Of a DNA stretch of 64,000 bases, positions 37,398-46,069 are shown piece by piece (within the stretch, counting starts at the first letter, position 1; each line of letters begins with the position of its first letter). Below the pieces are notes generated by a model. The model did not search any database. It saw only the letters and a list, made by a program, of their open reading frames with translations, and was not told the DNA's origin. The translations under genes were made by a program, and so were the position numbers. Origin of the DNA: Sphingobium sp. AP50. GTDB taxonomy: Bacteria > Pseudomonadota > Alphaproteobacteria > Sphingomonadales > Sphingomonadaceae. The stretch is taken from the NCBI RefSeq assembly GCF_900109095.1, contig NZ_FNYZ01000017.1:60328-124327 (forward strand), read 5' to 3'.

Positions 37398-37521
37398 GAT
37401 GGTTGATTTGCGACATTTGGTCCACTCTGTTTCGAAATATCACCATATTGTGCAGACATTTTTCGTCAATTAAATTGAGGCATCATTCAGGCTGAACTGT
37501 TCGCCTGATCGGAGTTCTCAC

Positions 37522-38721
37522 ATGACCACGACCTCAAACGCATTGGCTGCGCGTAAGGCCGCGCCAGCGCAACGTCTCGATGGCGTCGTATTCCTCCTCG
37601 CGCTCGCCTCGGGCGCGGGCGTCGCCAATGTCTATTACGTCCAACCGATCCTGCCGCTCGTGCAGGATGCGTTCGGTGCCACGTCCTATCAAGCGGGCCT
37701 GGCACCGACGCTCACGCAGGTCGGCTATGCGCTAGGAATGCTTTTCCTCGCGCCCTTGGGAGACCTCGTCGAGCGCAAGCGTCTCATTCTCGTGAAATCG
37801 GCACTCATGGTGCTGGCGCTGGTGCTGGCGGCGATCACGCCGACTCTCTCGCTTCTGATCGTCGCTGGCGTTGCAATCGGTGTCTTGGGCAGCCTTGGGC
37901 AGGACTTCATACCGGTAGCGGCTCATATCGCACCTGAAGCCAGCCGGGGAAAGGTCGTGGGCATCGTCACCACCGGCCTGCTCACCGGCATATTGCTGTC
38001 CCGCACGCTGAGCGGCTTCGTCGGTGAAGCCTTCGGCTGGCGCGCAGTGTACTGGATGGCGGCGGGCCTTGTGGCAGCAACAGCAGTAGCGCTCTGGCGG
38101 GTTCTGCCGACCTACGCACCCGCCGCGAAGGGCAGTTATGTGTCGCTGATCCGCAGTCTGGGCACCCTCATGCTGGAGCATCCCCGTCTGCGTAAGGCAG
38201 CCCTCACGCAAGCGCTTCTCGCGTTGCCGCTCGGCGCCTTCTGGTCAACGCTCGCCTTCCTTCTCGCCGCACCGCCGTTCAACATGGGCGCCGCCGCTGC
38301 CGGCGCTTTCGGTTTCGTCGGCGCAGCTGGCGCAATGGGCGCCTCAGTTTTCGGTCATCTGGCTGACAAGCGGAACCCGGACGTCTTCGTTCGTGTGGCG
38401 GCCGTGTTGGTACTGGTGGCATTCGTTGGGATGCTAATTCTCCCAGTGACCATTCCCGTCCTTATCGTCGGTGCGCTGGTGTTCGATCTCGGCGTCATGG
38501 CGGGGCTGGTGTCGCACCAAGCCATCATCGCAAACCTCGATCACAGCGCACGCAGCCGCCTCAACGGATTGCTGATGACCTCAGCAATGATTGGCGTCGC
38601 CGTGGGCGCTGCGGTCGGGAACTGGGCTTGGGGAACATATGGATGGGTTGGCGTCTGCGGCGTCGGCGTAATTTCCGCCGTGCTCGCGCTGCTGCGTTCG
38701 ACAGTCCGCTCGCCTGAATAA
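37522..38721 (+). CDS. MFS transporter (drug/sugar efflux type)
   Basis: The 399-residue, 12-segment transporter reads FLLALASGAGVANVYYVQPILPLVQDAFG at the start and LAPLGDLVERKRLIL in the conserved cytoplasmic loop, matching the YgaY/ProP-like exporter group. CGG AGT about 8 bases before ATG 37522 is the ribosome site. It is the first gene after the divergent LysR gene and is followed at 48 bp by a DoxX-family gene. Substrate unknown. Confidence 0.9.
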   Translation: MTTTSNALAARKAAPAQRLDGVVFLLALASGAGVANVYYVQPILPLVQDAFGATSYQAGLAPTLTQVGYALGMLFLAPLGDLVERKRLILVKSALMVLALVLAAITPTLSLLIVAGVAIGVLGSLGQDFIPVAAHIAPEASRGKVVGIVTTGLLTGILLSRTLSGFVGEAFGWRAVYWMAAGLVAATAVALWRVLPTYAPAAKGSYVSLIRSLGTLMLEHPRLRKAALTQALLALPLGAFWSTLAFLLAAPPFNMGAAAAGAFGFVGAAGAMGASVFGHLADKRNPDVFVRVAAVLVLVAFVGMLILPVTIPVLIVGALVFDLGVMAGLVSHQAIIANLDHSARSRLNGLLMTSAMIGVAVGAAVGNWAWGTYGWVGVCGVGVISAVLALLRSTVRSPE

Positions 38722-38769
38722 TAGCTGCCGGAAGCAGAGCGCTCAAACGGCTGTAAAATGGAGTTCTCT

Positions 38770-39168
38770 ATGTCCGCCTGGGCACCCCGTATCCTCAGCG
38801 CTCTGCGCATCATCTCCGCTCTGCTCTTCATGGAGCATGGTCTGATGAAGCTCTTCCATTTTCCCGTGCCACAGCCCGGCCTCGAGGGATCGCTTCCTCC
38901 ACTGCTTTTCGTCGCCGCCCTTATTGAGGTGCTCGGAGGGGCCCTGCTTACGCTCGGATTATTCACCCGTGTCGCAGCATTCATCTGCTCAGGCCAGATG
39001 GCGATCGGCTATTTCATCAGCCACGCCTCCAAAGGATTTTGGCCAGGAGCAAATGGTGGAAGCGAGGCGATCCTCTACTGCTTCGTGTTCCTCTACCTCG
39101 TATTCGCCGGTGCCGGATCATTCAGCGTCGACGCGGTGCGATCGCGATTGCGGAGCCTGCGGACGTAA
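38770..39168 (+). CDS. DoxX-family membrane protein
   Basis: The 132-residue protein has four membrane segments with the DoxX pattern: ILSALRIISALLFMEHGLMKLF, LLFVAALIEVLGGALLTLGLFTRVAAFICSGQMAIGYF and a C-terminal helix. I start at ATG 38770 because GGAG lies 6 bases upstream, rather than the in-frame ATG at 38758. DoxX proteins are quinone-related membrane proteins of mixed function, often next to stress or detoxification genes. It lies between the MFS gene and the Old Yellow Enzyme gene. Confidence 0.88.
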   Translation: MSAWAPRILSALRIISALLFMEHGLMKLFHFPVPQPGLEGSLPPLLFVAALIEVLGGALLTLGLFTRVAAFICSGQMAIGYFISHASKGFWPGANGGSEAILYCFVFLYLVFAGAGSFSVDAVRSRLRSLRT

Positions 39169-39267
39169 ACCTCGTCCTCGGCGCGACTTATACAGCGCGC
39201 ACCTGCGCTTACTTAAAGGCGCAAACCAACATGGCCGAAATGCCCCGCTGACAATCAAGGACAGACG

Positions 39268-40398
39268 TTGAGCGCACTTTTCGAATCCTACAACCTTGCC
39301 GGCACCACCCTCTCCAACCGCGTCGTGATGGCACCGATGACCCGCTCGCGCGCGCCGGACGATATCGCTGACGTCTCGACGGCACTATATTATGCGCAAC
39401 GGGCGACGGCGGGCCTGATCGTCACAGAAGGCACGCCCATCTCGCGCGAAGGCCAAGGATACCTCTTCAATCCTGGCATCTTCTCTGGGGAACAGATCGC
39501 CGGCTGGCGGCTAACTACTCAGTCGGTTCACGCCGTTGGCGGACGCATTTTCGCCCAGCTTTGGCATGTCGGCCGGGTCTCCCATCCATCCATTCAGGCC
39601 GATGGCCGTGATCCGGTCAGCGCCAGCTCGAAGATTGCCGAGGGCGCGACCGCTTACGGCTATGACGAGGACGGTAAGGCCGGTCCCATCGCCACGACCG
39701 CGCCGCGTCAACTGACAACCGAGGAAGTCGCTCGCGTCGTCGAGGATTTTGCACAGGCAGCGCGCAATGCTGTCGAAGCGGGTTTTGACGGCGTCGAAAT
39801 TCACGGCGCGAACGGCTATTTGCTGGAGCAGTTTCTAAATCCCGGTGTGAACGATCGCAAAGATCGCTACGCCGCTGACACGCTGGAAAACCGGCTCCGC
39901 TTCGTTCTAGAAGTAGTCGATGCTGTCACCAACGCTATCGGTCGCAAGCGCACGGGCATTCGCATTTCACCCTTTGGGCAGCTATTCGACATGCCCCTCT
40001 ATGACGACATCGCCGAGACCTATGGTGCCCTATTGGCAGCGCTCGGCGAACGGCGGATCGCCTATGTTCATGTGATGGACCAGTCGGGCTTTTCCGACAT
40101 TCGTGGCGACACAAAAGTCACGACCTCGGATAAGATCCACTCGCTTCTCCGCACCGCGAAACCGGACCTGAAAGACACTGCGGTGATCCTCGCCGGCGGC
40201 CTCAATCGCCAACGTGCCGAGAGCCTGATCGCCGATGGGACCATCGACCTTGCCGGTTTTGGGAAGCCGTTCATCTCCAATCCCGACCTCGTCGCGCGCA
40301 TGCGCCGCGACTGGCCACTCGCGTCGGCAGATGCGGACACTTTCTACGGTGGGACCATGGTCGGATATATCGACTATCCCGCCTATGACGCGCGTTAG
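39268..40398 (+). CDS. Old Yellow Enzyme family alkene reductase (NemA-like)
   Basis: The 376-residue FMN-dependent TIM-barrel enzyme has N-terminal MAPMTRSRA, FAQLWHVGRVSH, the active-site HGANGYLLEQFLNPGVNDRKDRYA and C-terminal ILAGGLNRQRAE...GFGKPFISNPDLV. It reduces activated C=C bonds such as enones, N-ethylmaleimide or nitro compounds with NAD(P)H. The start is a TTG at 39268 with AAGGA 8 bases upstream; no ATG fits. It is about 100 bp downstream of the DoxX gene on the same strand. Confidence 0.92.
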   Translation: MSALFESYNLAGTTLSNRVVMAPMTRSRAPDDIADVSTALYYAQRATAGLIVTEGTPISREGQGYLFNPGIFSGEQIAGWRLTTQSVHAVGGRIFAQLWHVGRVSHPSIQADGRDPVSASSKIAEGATAYGYDEDGKAGPIATTAPRQLTTEEVARVVEDFAQAARNAVEAGFDGVEIHGANGYLLEQFLNPGVNDRKDRYAADTLENRLRFVLEVVDAVTNAIGRKRTGIRISPFGQLFDMPLYDDIAETYGALLAALGERRIAYVHVMDQSGFSDIRGDTKVTTSDKIHSLLRTAKPDLKDTAVILAGGLNRQRAESLIADGTIDLAGFGKPFISNPDLVARMRRDWPLASADADTFYGGTMVGYIDYPAYDAR

Positions 40399-40509
40399 AG
40401 GTACTCGTAAGTGCCCTCAGGATGGCCACAGCCGACGCGTTGCTTACCTCGACTTTTTGCAAAGTTCGGTACGCTAACGCAGCGTAGCGGTGATGCCAGC
40501 GGGAGCCTT

Positions 40510-40596
40510 ATGTCCTTTCAAAGCCGACCAAGTGAAAAGAGCTATGCCGATTATCCGATTTGGTCCGAAACCACCGCGACCGAGGCCGTAGCGTGA
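40510..40596 (+). CDS. Unrecognised 28-residue ORF
   Basis: The frame starts MSFQSRPSEKSYADYP and ends ATEAVA. A GGGAG ribosome site lies 4 bases before ATG 40510, but no family is recognised. It could be a short leader or the 5' remnant of a deleted gene; it ends 20 bp before the NTF2-like gene start. Confidence 0.25.
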   Translation: MSFQSRPSEKSYADYPIWSETTATEAVA

Positions 40597-40616
40597 ACGG
40601 CGTTGCAAAGGGAGAC

Positions 40617-41084
40617 ATGAACGCGCGTTTAGCCACGCTGCTCGATGTGGAAGAAATCCGCCAACTGCGCGTCCATTACTCGCACTGCCTCGACAGCGGT
40701 GACTTCGAGGCTTTCGACAGCGTCTTCGCCGCTGATGCGCGGGTCATCGTCACGGTCGGGGAGATGCGAGGGCTCGACGCGATCAAGGCTGGATTGGCCG
40801 ACGCCTATCGGCAGTTCGATCGCGACGGTCGCGGATACTATCCCTTCATGCACGTCGTCGCCAATCACCAAATCGAGCTGACCGGTGAAGATATCGCTGA
40901 AGGGCGCTGCTATCTGATTGATTTCGAAACGGCCTCTAAGCCCGATCCTAACCCGCTCCTGCTTCTCGGCCTCTATCGTGATCACTATCGCCGGATCGAT
41001 GGCGCGTGGCGGATCGTTGAGACACGGCTAGAGGTGTTGTGGACTGGCAACATGCGCCAACCACAGCCCGAGCGTACAAGATAG
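40617..41084 (+). CDS. SnoaL/NTF2-like protein with 3' end replaced by an IS remnant
   Basis: From ATG 40617 (GGGAG 6 bases upstream) the protein has 155 residues. It is a SnoaL-like alpha+beta barrel: TLLDVEEIRQLRVHYSHCLDSGDFEAFDSVFAADARV, then the strands HVVANHQIEL and GRCYLIDFETAS, and RRIDGAWRIVETRLEVLW. The final residues TGNMRQPQPERTR are encoded by sequence that, on the other strand, is an IS5-type transposase, so the native C terminus was cut off near 41040. The fold itself is nearly complete, so the product may still work. Substrate unknown. Confidence 0.75.
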   Translation: MNARLATLLDVEEIRQLRVHYSHCLDSGDFEAFDSVFAADARVIVTVGEMRGLDAIKAGLADAYRQFDRDGRGYYPFMHVVANHQIELTGEDIAEGRCYLIDFETASKPDPNPLLLLGLYRDHYRRIDGAWRIVETRLEVLWTGNMRQPQPERTR

Positions 41085-41230
41085 CGCACGGCGTTGATCA
41101 CCTCGCGAAAGTCGATCTCACGCGGGCGCCCTCGACGCCCAGGCTTGGGCATCAACGGCGCCAGGCGATCCCACTCCTCGTCGGTCAGATCGCTCGGATA
41201 GCGCTTCGTTTTTCTGGCAATCTGGGCCAT
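41039..41230 (-). pseudogene. IS5-family transposase, N-terminal fragment
   Basis: The fragment reads MAQIARKTKRYPSDLTDEEW, then RLAPLMPKPGRRGRPREIDF and REVINAVRYLVRSGCGWRMLPV, the DUF4096-like N terminus of IS5-family (IS427 group) transposases. Homology stops at about 41039 and the frame continues only in antisense of the NTF2-like gene. No catalytic DDE residues remain. Confidence 0.85.
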
Positions 41231-41322
41231 TCGCTCTCGGCTTTGCTGCGTTCACATGCAAAGCCTGAATCAGCCGCATGCCAGTTGCGCAACCCCCTCA
41301 GCTGATTTTCCAAACAGCTCTA
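41039..41322 (-). mobile_element. IS5-family insertion sequence remnant
   Basis: About 280 bp that keep one end of an IS5-type element. It holds the first 64 codons of the transposase, and beyond them a terminal region ending near CCAAACAGCTC, which reads GAGCTGTTTGG outward and is plausible as the terminal repeat. The rest of the element, including the DDE catalytic domain, is gone; the cut edge is fused to the NTF2-like gene. Confidence 0.65.
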
Positions 41323-41338
41323 AGGCAGTAAATGCAGA

Positions 41339-42049
41339 CTATCCCCACGCTCTGGAAATGTCTCGCGGACCACCTATCTCAAACCCATGTTTCAATAATC
41401 GAAGCGGCATGCACATGCTGCTGACGATCTGCTCCATCGTATCCTCCAGCGCATCCGGGAAGGACTCGCCGAACGCGGCCTCATCGGTTCCATGATGGCG
41501 CATCAGGATGTTGAGGAACATGAGACTGATGCTGATCAGCCGCCGTTGCGCAACATACGGGGGAAGATAATCGACGCGTTCTCGCATCAATCTTAGCGCC
41601 TCGGTTAGATGCGGCGGTTCTGATCCGCTAAAATCGCCGAACTCCGGCGAGCGGCTTTGCAGAAGATATTGGCTCAGGAAGCTCGCATAGGAATGGTTGC
41701 CGTCGGCGTCATGAAGGTCGAGCTGAGGTAGCAGGATGATGTCCAAGATAGTTCTTGCATCCTTCAGACGATCCATCGCCCGGGCGCGCTCCAGCATGGC
41801 GCCACGCTCCGCTTCCATCTGCTCCATGCGATAGTCGAAAATGGCACGAACCAGGCCTTCACGAGAACCGAAATGATATTGCACGGCAGCATGATTTCCC
41901 TGGCCGGCTTTCGTCGCAATCTCCCGCATGGATGCGCCGTTGATGCCATTTTCCGCAAAGAGCTGCTCCCCCGCCAGAATCAGGCGTGTTTTTCCGTCGG
42001 TAGGTTCGGTCGCCGGCAGCGCCTCCAGATCGATTTCAATGCTCGCCAC
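41339..42049 (-). CDS. TetR/AcrR-family transcriptional regulator
   Basis: The 236-residue regulator has a TetR HTH at about 22-70 (RLILAGEQLFAENGINGASMREIATKAGQGNHAAVQYHFGSREGLV) and a larger ligand domain. It is divergent from the luciferase-like gene at 42367. A 17-bp perfect palindrome 31 bp upstream of its ATG is a likely autoregulatory operator. That site differs from the CTAAT-N4-ATTAG repeats of the neighbouring island, so this protein probably answers a different signal or only itself, although it may also act on the 42367 gene. Confidence 0.9.
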   Translation of the reverse strand: MASIEIDLEALPATEPTDGKTRLILAGEQLFAENGINGASMREIATKAGQGNHAAVQYHFGSREGLVRAIFDYRMEQMEAERGAMLERARAMDRLKDARTILDIILLPQLDLHDADGNHSYASFLSQYLLQSRSPEFGDFSGSEPPHLTEALRLMRERVDYLPPYVAQRRLISISLMFLNILMRHHGTDEAAFGESFPDALEDTMEQIVSSMCMPLRLLKHGFEIGGPRDISRAWG

Positions 42050-42080
42050 CGCAACATCCTAAAACAAGTGTAATATTTCT

Positions 42081-42097
42081 ACTGCGTAATACGCAGT
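42081..42097. promoter_or_regulatory. Palindromic operator upstream of the TetR gene
   Basis: ACTGCGTAATACGCAGT has 8-bp arms around one central base. It lies 31 bp from the TetR start codon (42049) in an otherwise unstructured divergent promoter region. Confidence 0.6.
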
Positions 42098-42280
42098 CGA
42101 GTTGCAATCGCAACGCACCAAAAATTGCCGACTGCTATGGCCAGCTTGCCTTATCCATCAGGAAATTTCAAGTTTTCACGTATTCTTGATCGATATTGGC
42201 GGCCATTGCGATGCCACCTCGCCCCTGACGGCTCCCTCTCGGATTTACACTTGACTTAAAGTCTGTGGAAAGATTATTCC

Positions 42281-42294
42281 CTAATCGTCATTAG
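42281..42294 (+). promoter_or_regulatory. Island operator 1 (CTAAT-CGTC-ATTAG)
   Basis: A perfect 5-bp inverted repeat with a 4-nt spacer, 72 bp upstream of the diketocamphane-monooxygenase-like gene. A TTGACT box (42251) and TTATTC (17 bp later) form a plausible promoter; the repeat follows directly, where a repressor would block transcription start. Same motif at six other places. Confidence 0.65.
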
Positions 42295-42366
42295 ACAGCG
42301 CCGAGCTGACACCGCACCAAGACGGTGAAACGGCGCGATGCAGCAGACGCTTAAGGAGAGACTTTC

Positions 42367-43506
42367 ATGGCGATGGAAACCGGCCTTATCTTTCACCCCT
42401 ATATGCGTCCCGGACGCACAGCGAGGCAGACTTTCGAGTGGGGTGTCCAGAATAGCGTTGCCTGCGACAAGGCAGGCTTCACCTCTATGATGATCTCCGA
42501 ACATGCATCGCAGATCTGGGAAAACATTCCCAATCCCGAACTGATCATGGCCGCCGCGGCATTGCAGACGAGCCAGATCAAGTTCGCACCAATGGCGCAT
42601 ATTCTACCGCACCAGCATCCAGCGAAGCTGGCCATCATGGTCGGCTGGCTCTCGCAGATTCTGGAGGGCCGCTACTTTCTGGGCATTGGCGCGGGCGCTT
42701 ATCCACAAGCATCCTATATCCATGGCATCAAGGATGCCGAACCGCAGATGCTGAACGATATGGTTCGCGAGTCGCTGAGCATCATGGAGAAGATCTGGAA
42801 GCGCGAGCCCTTCTTCTTCGAAGGCAAATATTGGGACGCCGGATATCCAGAAGAGGCCCCTGCGGAGACCGAGGACGATGAGCAGCACATGCTCGCGAAT
42901 TTCGCACCCTATGACGGCGCGTTTCCGGAAATCGCCGTCACCGGGTTCAGCGCCAACTCCCCATCGATGAAACTTGCCGGCGAGAAGAACTTCAAGCCGG
43001 TCTCCATCTATTCCGGCCTCGATGCGCTCAAGCGCCATTGGGAGATTTACGCGGAGGCCAACATCAAGGCAGGCTTCACTCCCATCCGCCAGCGCCATGC
43101 AGTATCGCAGACCGTATTCTGCGCCGATACCGACGCAGAAGCCAAGCGCCTCGTGATGGAAGGGCCGATCGGCTATTGCTTCAACAAATATCTGATCCCG
43201 ATCTGGCATCGTTTTGGCATGATGGACGGCTTTGCCAAAGACGCCGGCATCAATCCGGCGGATGCCGATCTGGAATTCCTGGTCGATAACGTCTTTGTCG
43301 TCGGATCGCCCGATACGGTCGTCGACAAGCTCAGCACGCTGTTCGAAGCGACCGGCGGCTGGGGCACGCTACAGGTGGAATCGCATGACTATTATGATGA
43401 TCCCACACCCTGGTGGAACTCGTTGGAATTGATCGCCAAGGAAGTAGCTCCGCGGGTCAAGCTGCCCGGTGCAAAAGCCGCCGCCGCAGAAACGGTCGCC
43501 GCCTGA
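42367..43506 (+). CDS. Luciferase-like monooxygenase resembling diketocamphane monooxygenase
   Basis: The 379-residue FMN-dependent two-component oxygenase has RTARQTFEWGVQNSVACDKAGF, ISEHASQIWENIPNPELI and FAPMAHILPHQHPAKLA, followed by a VGWLSQILEGRYFLG stretch. From memory these blocks closely match the 2,5-/3,6-diketocamphane monooxygenases of Pseudomonas putida. Those enzymes insert oxygen next to the ketone using FMNH2 from a separate reductase, giving a lactone that opens spontaneously. A good ribosome site (AGGAGAG) precedes ATG 42367. It is transcribed alone, ends at a perfect bidirectional terminator, and has an island operator in front. The flavin reductase gene at 50736 is the likely partner. 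Substrate is inferred. Confidence 0.85.
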   Translation: MAMETGLIFHPYMRPGRTARQTFEWGVQNSVACDKAGFTSMMISEHASQIWENIPNPELIMAAAALQTSQIKFAPMAHILPHQHPAKLAIMVGWLSQILEGRYFLGIGAGAYPQASYIHGIKDAEPQMLNDMVRESLSIMEKIWKREPFFFEGKYWDAGYPEEAPAETEDDEQHMLANFAPYDGAFPEIAVTGFSANSPSMKLAGEKNFKPVSIYSGLDALKRHWEIYAEANIKAGFTPIRQRHAVSQTVFCADTDAEAKRLVMEGPIGYCFNKYLIPIWHRFGMMDGFAKDAGINPADADLEFLVDNVFVVGSPDTVVDKLSTLFEATGGWGTLQVESHDYYDDPTPWWNSLELIAKEVAPRVKLPGAKAAAAETVAA

Positions 43507-43516
43507 CAAGCAGAAT

Positions 43517-43545
43517 ATGGAAGGGGGCACTCATCCCCCTTCCAT
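43517..43545. terminator. Bidirectional terminator between convergent genes
   Basis: ATGGAAGGGGG and CCCCCTTCCAT form a perfect 11-bp stem around a 7-nt loop, between the monooxygenase (+) and the TetR gene (-). Confidence 0.8.
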
Positions 43546-43554
43546 GCACTTGTC

Positions 43555-44148
43555 CTAGACCGGGCTGCTGGCAAATCCATGCAGCAACAAATCCGCCGCC
43601 TGCTCTGCGATCTGCGCTGGTCCCAACTTTCCCGGTCGATACCAGGATGAACTGGAATCGAGCATGGCGATCAAAAATTTCCTGACCACGGTCGGGTCCA
43701 GCGCGGCACTGGCACTGCCGTCCGCCTGCGCGGCGACGATGAGGTCGCGCCAATAATTGTCGAAGCTGGAGTAGGCGGCCAGAACCCGCCGCCGCATCTC
43801 ATCCGGCAGATCGTCGAACACCCGCGCCACGGCGGACGAATAATCGTCGCCCGACAACAGGAAGTCGATATGGGCCACGATCGCGGCGCGCAGGCGCACC
43901 AACGGTGCCGCGCCTGGCCCCAATACCTCGACGCGTGCCACGATATGGCGACTGTTGCGATAAATGCCTTCCATCATCACATCTTCGACCAGATGATCCT
44001 TGGACGGAAAATGATGATAGATGCTGGGCGCCAGCATGCCGGCGCCCTTGGCGATCTCACTGAGTTTCGCGCCTGCCAGCCCCTTTTGGCGAAGGACTGT
44101 CGCGGCCGAGTCTAAAATGCGCGTTCGGCCATTATCTGCGTGTGCCAT
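43555..44148 (-). CDS. TetR-family regulator, candidate regulator of the camphor-type island
   Basis: The 197-residue regulator has an HTH at about 8-55 (RILDSAATVLRQKGLAGAKLSEIAKGAGMLAPSIYHHFPSKDHLV) and a ligand domain. ATG 44148 is preceded by AAGGGA at a good distance. It is the last gene of the operon 47182-43555, which is headed by a CTAAT-N4-ATTAG site; a repressor that controls its own operon and the divergent ligase gene fits. In P. putida the camphor genes are governed by CamR, also a TetR protein, which supports the idea. DNA binding is inferred. Confidence 0.87.
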   Translation of the reverse strand: MAHADNGRTRILDSAATVLRQKGLAGAKLSEIAKGAGMLAPSIYHHFPSKDHLVEDVMMEGIYRNSRHIVARVEVLGPGAAPLVRLRAAIVAHIDFLLSGDDYSSAVARVFDDLPDEMRRRVLAAYSSFDNYWRDLIVAAQADGSASAALDPTVVRKFLIAMLDSSSSWYRPGKLGPAQIAEQAADLLLHGFASSPV

Positions 44149-44204
44149 GCCGTCCCTTAGCAAAACTATAAAGGAAAGACAGCCTCATCGGGAGCGGTTT
44201 CTGA

Positions 44205-45140
44205 CTACCCGGCATAAAGGGAATTAGGGACCCCCGGCGCGGGTGGATCGAGTATTTCGAACAGCCCGCCGGCGAGCGGCTGTTCGGAAAATGTCGCGGC
44301 TGAAAAGCCTTGCGATCCGGTGATGAGGAAGAGGCGCTTATGGTCGCTTCCTCCAAAAGCGGGACGAAGCCCGCGCCGCACCGGCAAGCGTCGTTCTTCG
44401 AGCAAGGTCGCGTCCGGCGCAAACCGACGCAACATCCAGCTTTCGTAGAACGCCATCCAGATGCAGCCATCGACATCGACCGCCATGCCGTCAGGATATC
44501 CATCTTCCGGCTTGAAGTTCAGAAAGTCACGACGGTTCGACAATGTGCCATCGTCCGATACGTCATAGACCCAACTAACCAGCGGCATGGAGTCGTTCAC
44601 ATAGGCGGTCCGACCGTCCGGGCTGAATGCTGGCCCATTGGCGGTCACGATATTGCGTTCCTGCGTGCTCACGCCGCCATTGGCATCCAGGCGATAGAGT
44701 TCGCCGGTGTTGCGCACATCCAAATTGCCGAGCGTGCTTTCCTTGTCGTCCGCGGTCGTGCTTTCGTCCCACTGGCTGGAATCGCACGAACCGGACCAGT
44801 AACGTCCTTTGCGATCGGTCACGCCATCGTTGAGCCGCGCGATTTTGGGATTGGCTATCGGGTGGATGATCGGCGCGTAGATTTGCCGGTGGGGATCGAC
44901 ATGGGCAAAGCCATCGGCGCACGAAGCGATGAAGCCGCCGCTGGCGCGCGGTGCGATCGCACTGATCCACGCTGGCGCGTCCCAGCGCCCCGTCCGGCCG
45001 CTATCGAGATGATACCAGTTGATACTGGGCGCTTCGATATCGACCCAGTAAATGCAGCCATCCCGCGCATCCCACACCGTGCTTTCGCCCAATATGGCTT
45101 TGGCGTCCCAGAGACACCGCCAGCCTTCGCCTTCCATCAT
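44205..45140 (-). CDS. SMP-30/gluconolactonase-family lactonase-like protein
   Basis: The 311-residue six-bladed propeller of the SMP-30/LRE family has the metal-site elements Glu in LGESTVWDARDGCIYWVDI, Asn in RLNDGVTDRKGRYWSGS and TANGPAFSPDG, and Asp in YPDGMAVDVDG. Family members hydrolyse lactones with Ca or Zn. It lies between the crotonase and TetR genes in the operon controlled by the island operator. It could open the lactone formed by the Baeyer-Villiger enzyme or by the LLM monooxygenases; that step in the camphor route has no well-assigned enzyme as far as I know. Role is inference. Confidence 0.82.
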   Translation of the reverse strand: MMEGEGWRCLWDAKAILGESTVWDARDGCIYWVDIEAPSINWYHLDSGRTGRWDAPAWISAIAPRASGGFIASCADGFAHVDPHRQIYAPIIHPIANPKIARLNDGVTDRKGRYWSGSCDSSQWDESTTADDKESTLGNLDVRNTGELYRLDANGGVSTQERNIVTANGPAFSPDGRTAYVNDSMPLVSWVYDVSDDGTLSNRRDFLNFKPEDGYPDGMAVDVDGCIWMAFYESWMLRRFAPDATLLEERRLPVRRGLRPAFGGSDHKRLFLITGSQGFSAATFSEQPLAGGLFEILDPPAPGVPNSLYAG

Positions 45141-45159
45141 TGCCTCATCCTATCTGCTG

Positions 45160-46017
45160 TTATAGTTTGATCACCGGGTCGCCAAAGGGTTCGTCGCGCT
45201 GACGCACTGCCTCCTTCAATCCTTCGGTGCGCACGGTTTCGTTGAACCGCGTGCGACTGGCGGCCAAATGACCACGTGCGTCCATTTCTGCAGCCATCCG
45301 CTGCATAGTGCGCGCGCCCATCAGTTCCAGGCCGAGGTTCACGATCCGCTTGTTGGCGCTCAGCAGATCCGCGTCGATTAGGGCAAAACGCGCGGCGAGC
45401 GCCGCGACCTCCGCATCAAGCTGGTCGGCAGGCACCGCCTTGAGCGCCAGCCCGATCTGCGCAGCATCGTCGCCACGGATGGAATCGCCCGTCAGCAGCA
45501 ACCGCTTGGCCCATTGCGGACCCACCAGATAAAGCCACATATGACTGGGAAGCGAGCCTTGCGATCGCGCCGGCGGAAAACCGAACAGCGCGTCTTCGGC
45601 GCAGATCACCATGTCACACAGCAGCGCCAGATCGGTTCCGCCCGCCAGGCACCGGCCATGGACCTGGGCGATGACCGGCTTGTGCATGTCGAAGAGCGCC
45701 ATGCGCAGCCGCTGCGCCTTTTCCTGGTGCCAACTGTCGTCGTCGAACTTTGCCCGACCGCGTTTGTGATCGACCTGCCCCGGGATGGGCTGATCGTATT
45801 TCTGCAGGTCGTAGCCAGAGCAGAAATCCGGCCCGGCCGCCTTGAGGACGACCGCGTGAACGCGATTATCTTCGTCTGCTTCCCATAACAGCGCGCTTAG
45901 CTGCTCCTGCAACGGCTCGCTTAGCGCATTGCGCTTTTCGGGACGATTGAGGGTTATCCACGCCGTCCCGTCCCGGATTTCGTACAGCACCGGTTGCGCA
46001 GCATCTGTCATGTTCAT
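45160..46017 (-). CDS. Enoyl-CoA hydratase/isomerase family protein (crotonase)
   Basis: The 285-residue crotonase-fold protein forms the CoA oxyanion hole with AAGPDFCSGYDLQKYD and HGRCLAGGTDLALLCDM. The second-half sequence FGFPPARSQGSLPSHMWLYLVG lacks the usual paired Glu residues of classical hydratases in obvious form, so it may be a ring-cleaving or isomerase variant. GGAGGAGAGG lies directly before ATG 46017. It is 52 bp after the LLM gene and 19 bp before the SMP-30 gene. Likely acts on a CoA intermediate of the terpenoid route. Confidence 0.85.
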   Translation of the reverse strand: MNMTDAAQPVLYEIRDGTAWITLNRPEKRNALSEPLQEQLSALLWEADEDNRVHAVVLKAAGPDFCSGYDLQKYDQPIPGQVDHKRGRAKFDDDSWHQEKAQRLRMALFDMHKPVIAQVHGRCLAGGTDLALLCDMVICAEDALFGFPPARSQGSLPSHMWLYLVGPQWAKRLLLTGDSIRGDDAAQIGLALKAVPADQLDAEVAALAARFALIDADLLSANKRIVNLGLELMGARTMQRMAAEMDARGHLAASRTRFNETVRTEGLKEAVRQRDEPFGDPVIKL

Positions 46018-46069
46018 CCTCTCCTCCCCCCGCTGCGACGTCTTGCGCGCCGCAGTGAAGGATAACAGT

